Source: Planctomycetota bacterium (GTDB lineage: Bacteria > Planctomycetota > Planctomycetia > Pirellulales > UBA7805). From it: a stretch of 64,000 bases of DNA. The notes beneath the pieces are model-generated. The model ran no database searches, was not told the DNA's origin, and saw only the letters and a program-made list of their open reading frames with translations. Positions 62,593 through 64,000 of the stretch are shown here, one piece after another; the first letter of the stretch is position 1, and every line of letters begins with the position of its first letter. Where the stretch lies: the NCBI GenBank assembly GCA_003389215.1, contig QQVP01000121.1:62001-126000 (forward strand), written 5' to 3'. A program made the translations under genes and the position numbers.

Positions 62593-64000
62593 GTGCCTGC
62601 CGAATTAAGTCCGACACAGCAAGACGCGGTGATGACCTCGACGGGCCCCCTGCTCGTCTTGGCGGGCGCCGGCAGCGGCAAGACGAGGGTCGTCACCTAT
62701 CGCATCGCGGAATTGATCCGACGCGGCACGGCGCCCGAGCGCATCCTGGCCGTGACCTTCACGAACAAGGCAGCCAGCGAGATGCGAGAGCGGGCCGCCG
62801 CGCGACTGCGGCAGAAGGGCAAAGCGCGACCGGAAATTTCCACATTTCACTCCCTTTGTGTGCGGATTCTGCGTCGGCACATTCAGCAGCTCGGTTATCC
62901 CCAGCAATTCGCGATCTACGATCGTGGCGATCAGGACAGCCTGGCCCGCGGTGCCCTGCGCGAGATGAACGTTCCGGGCGAGTCGCTGCGGCCCGGTGAG
63001 CTGCTCTGGTTCATCGGGCAGTGGAAGACGCACGGCATTTCCCCCGCCGCGGCCGAAGGGTCCGTGGAGACCGACAAGGAGCACCTGGCGGCGTTGGCCT
63101 ATCGTCGCTATCAGGCCGCGCTCAAGGCAGCCGGCGCCGTCGACTTCGACGATCTGCTGTTGCTGGTCGTCGAACTCTTCGAGAATCACGACAAGTCGCG
63201 CCGTGCCGAGGCGGCCCGCTTCGATCACGTCATGATCGACGAGTATCAGGACACCAACACCAGCCAATACCGGATCGTCAAAGCGCTGGCCGCGCCGCAT
63301 CGCAACCTGTGTGTCGTGGGCGACGACGACCAGGCCATCTACGGGTGGCGAGGCGCCGAGGTGACCCACATTCTCCGCTTCAAGATCGATTGGCCCGAGG
63401 CGAAGATCGTACGCCTGGAGGAGAACTATCGCTCCACTCCGCAGATCCTCGAGATGGCCAATACGCTGATCACCCACAATCGCGAACGACACGACAAGGT
63501 GCTTCGCCCCGCACGGCGCAGTGGAGCGGCGGTTCGCGTGCTACAGATGCAGGACGAGGCGGACGAGGCCCGGCAGGTGGTCGCCGATATCCGCCGACGG
63601 CTCGAGGCGGGTCAGATCCGCCTCAGCGACGTGGCCATTCTCTTCCGCACCAACGAACAGCCGCGCACGTTTGAAATGGAGTTGCGCCGTGTCGAAATGC
63701 CCTACGTGTTGATCGGCGGGATGTCGTTCTACGACCGCAAAGAGGTGCGGGACCTCCTTGCTTATCTCAAGGTGTTCGTCAACCCTAACGACGAGACGTC
63801 GCTGCTGCGGATCATCAACACGCCGCCGCGGGGAATCGCGCAGCCGGCCGTCAAGGCACTCCTCGCCGCCGCCGTCTCGCGCGGAGATTCGCTGTGGGAC
63901 GTCCTCGCCACGGCCGGTTCGGTCCAGGGCGTAACGCGTACTGCCGCCGAGGCCACCGCGAAGTTCCGCAAACTCGTCGAGCGGTACTCCGCCCGCTTTC
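62593..64000 (+). CDS. UvrD/PcrA-type superfamily 1 DNA helicase, 3' end beyond window
   Basis: Seen: 469 residues from GTG at 62593 (GGAG eight bases upstream), running off the right edge. LSPTQQDAVMTSTGPLLV (Q motif), Walker A AGAGSGKTRVV (motif I), VTFTNKAASEMRER (Ia), FHSLCVRILRRH (Ib), MIDEYQDTNTSQY (II), VVGDDDQAIYGWRGA (III) and LEENYRSTPQIL (IV) appear in order; FRTNEQPRTFE and INTPPRGI belong to the 2B region. Known: UvrD, Rep and PcrA unwind DNA 3'-5' in nucleotide excision repair, mismatch repair and replication. Which of the three applies cannot be told from the visible part; PcrA/UvrD is likely. Confidence 0.92.
   Translation, partial: MPAELSPTQQDAVMTSTGPLLVLAGAGSGKTRVVTYRIAELIRRGTAPERILAVTFTNKAASEMRERAAARLRQKGKARPEISTFHSLCVRILRRHIQQLGYPQQFAIYDRGDQDSLARGALREMNVPGESLRPGELLWFIGQWKTHGISPAAAEGSVETDKEHLAALAYRRYQAALKAAGAVDFDDLLLLVVELFENHDKSRRAEAARFDHVMIDEYQDTNTSQYRIVKALAAPHRNLCVVGDDDQAIYGWRGAEVTHILRFKIDWPEAKIVRLEENYRSTPQILEMANTLITHNRERHDKVLRPARRSGAAVRVLQMQDEADEARQVVADIRRRLEAGQIRLSDVAILFRTNEQPRTFEMELRRVEMPYVLIGGMSFYDRKEVRDLLAYLKVFVNPNDETSLLRIINTPPRGIAQPAVKALLAAAVSRGDSLWDVLATAGSVQGVTRTAAEATAKFRKLVERYSARF

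Overview
The window is GC-rich, gene-dense DNA from a planctomycete, probably of the Pirellulales/Pirellula group. The assignment rests on several lineage-typical proteins seen here: a DUF1501 protein paired with a giant Planctomycete cytochrome c (PSCyt/DUF1549/DUF1553) protein, a PEP-CTERM protein with dockerin-like repeats, an FG-GAP/ASPIC-thioredoxin-TPR protein, a short membrane-anchored LRR protein, an Hsp70 divergent from a formylglycine-generating-enzyme-like protein, and an intergenic repeat of a kind I remember from planctomycetes. I saw no rRNA, tRNA, prophage, insertion sequence or CRISPR array.

Layout. 1-5.8 kb (+): the end of a probable mqnA, mqnC (futalosine menaquinone pathway), an ABC exporter pair whose permease is fused to a CPBP protease, and a COG0402 amidohydrolase that may be the missing aminodeoxyfutalosine deaminase. 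5.9-17.5 kb (mostly -): aldose epimerase with a membrane protein; a periplasmic xanthine-dehydrogenase/aldehyde-oxidase-type operon (Tat-dependent Fe-S subunit, Mo subunit, FAD subunit, small 8-Cys protein); two envelope proteins; then MocA and XdhC, which mature the molybdenum cofactor, downstream of a sugar isomerase-like gene. 17.6-24.9 kb: DUF1501 and PSCyt genes, then a PEP-CTERM protein on the other strand. 25-29 kb: one long reading frame cut by a single in-frame UGA followed by a SECIS-like hairpin. 29-35.6 kb (-): mutS, fliG, a 6-pyruvoyl-tetrahydropterin synthase homologue with a CitG-like protein, and an OleB-like hydrolase. 35.8-39.5 kb: DnaJ-type co-chaperone, rnpA, yidD, an LRR protein and a tandem pair of small membrane proteins of which one is frameshifted. 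39.6-45.8 kb (-): a bacterial alpha-2-macroglobulin. 46.4-52.3 kb (+): the imuA-imuB-dnaE2 mutagenesis cassette, with a palindrome over its promoter and six 24-bp repeats in its leader. 52.5-59 kb: SUMF1-like protein, divergent Hsp70, hybrid histidine kinase. 59.4-64 kb: PIG-L deacetylase, RluD-type pseudouridine synthase, TPR membrane protein and the start of a UvrD/PcrA helicase.

Three observations stand out. First, the molybdo-flavoenzyme small subunit has all four cysteines of its plant-type [2Fe-2S] domain replaced by serine, its FAD subunit lacks half of the Cys set of the PaoB/HcrB-type [4Fe-4S] loop, and a translationally coupled 8-Cys protein follows: this suggests a rewired electron path. 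Second, the UGA at 27002-27004 sits in an otherwise continuous frame and is followed at SECIS spacing by a hairpin with an AGGUCGU loop: a candidate new selenoprotein family. Third, the SOS-type mutasome cassette carries an unusual regulatory leader. All functional statements come from reading motifs by eye; no database search was run.
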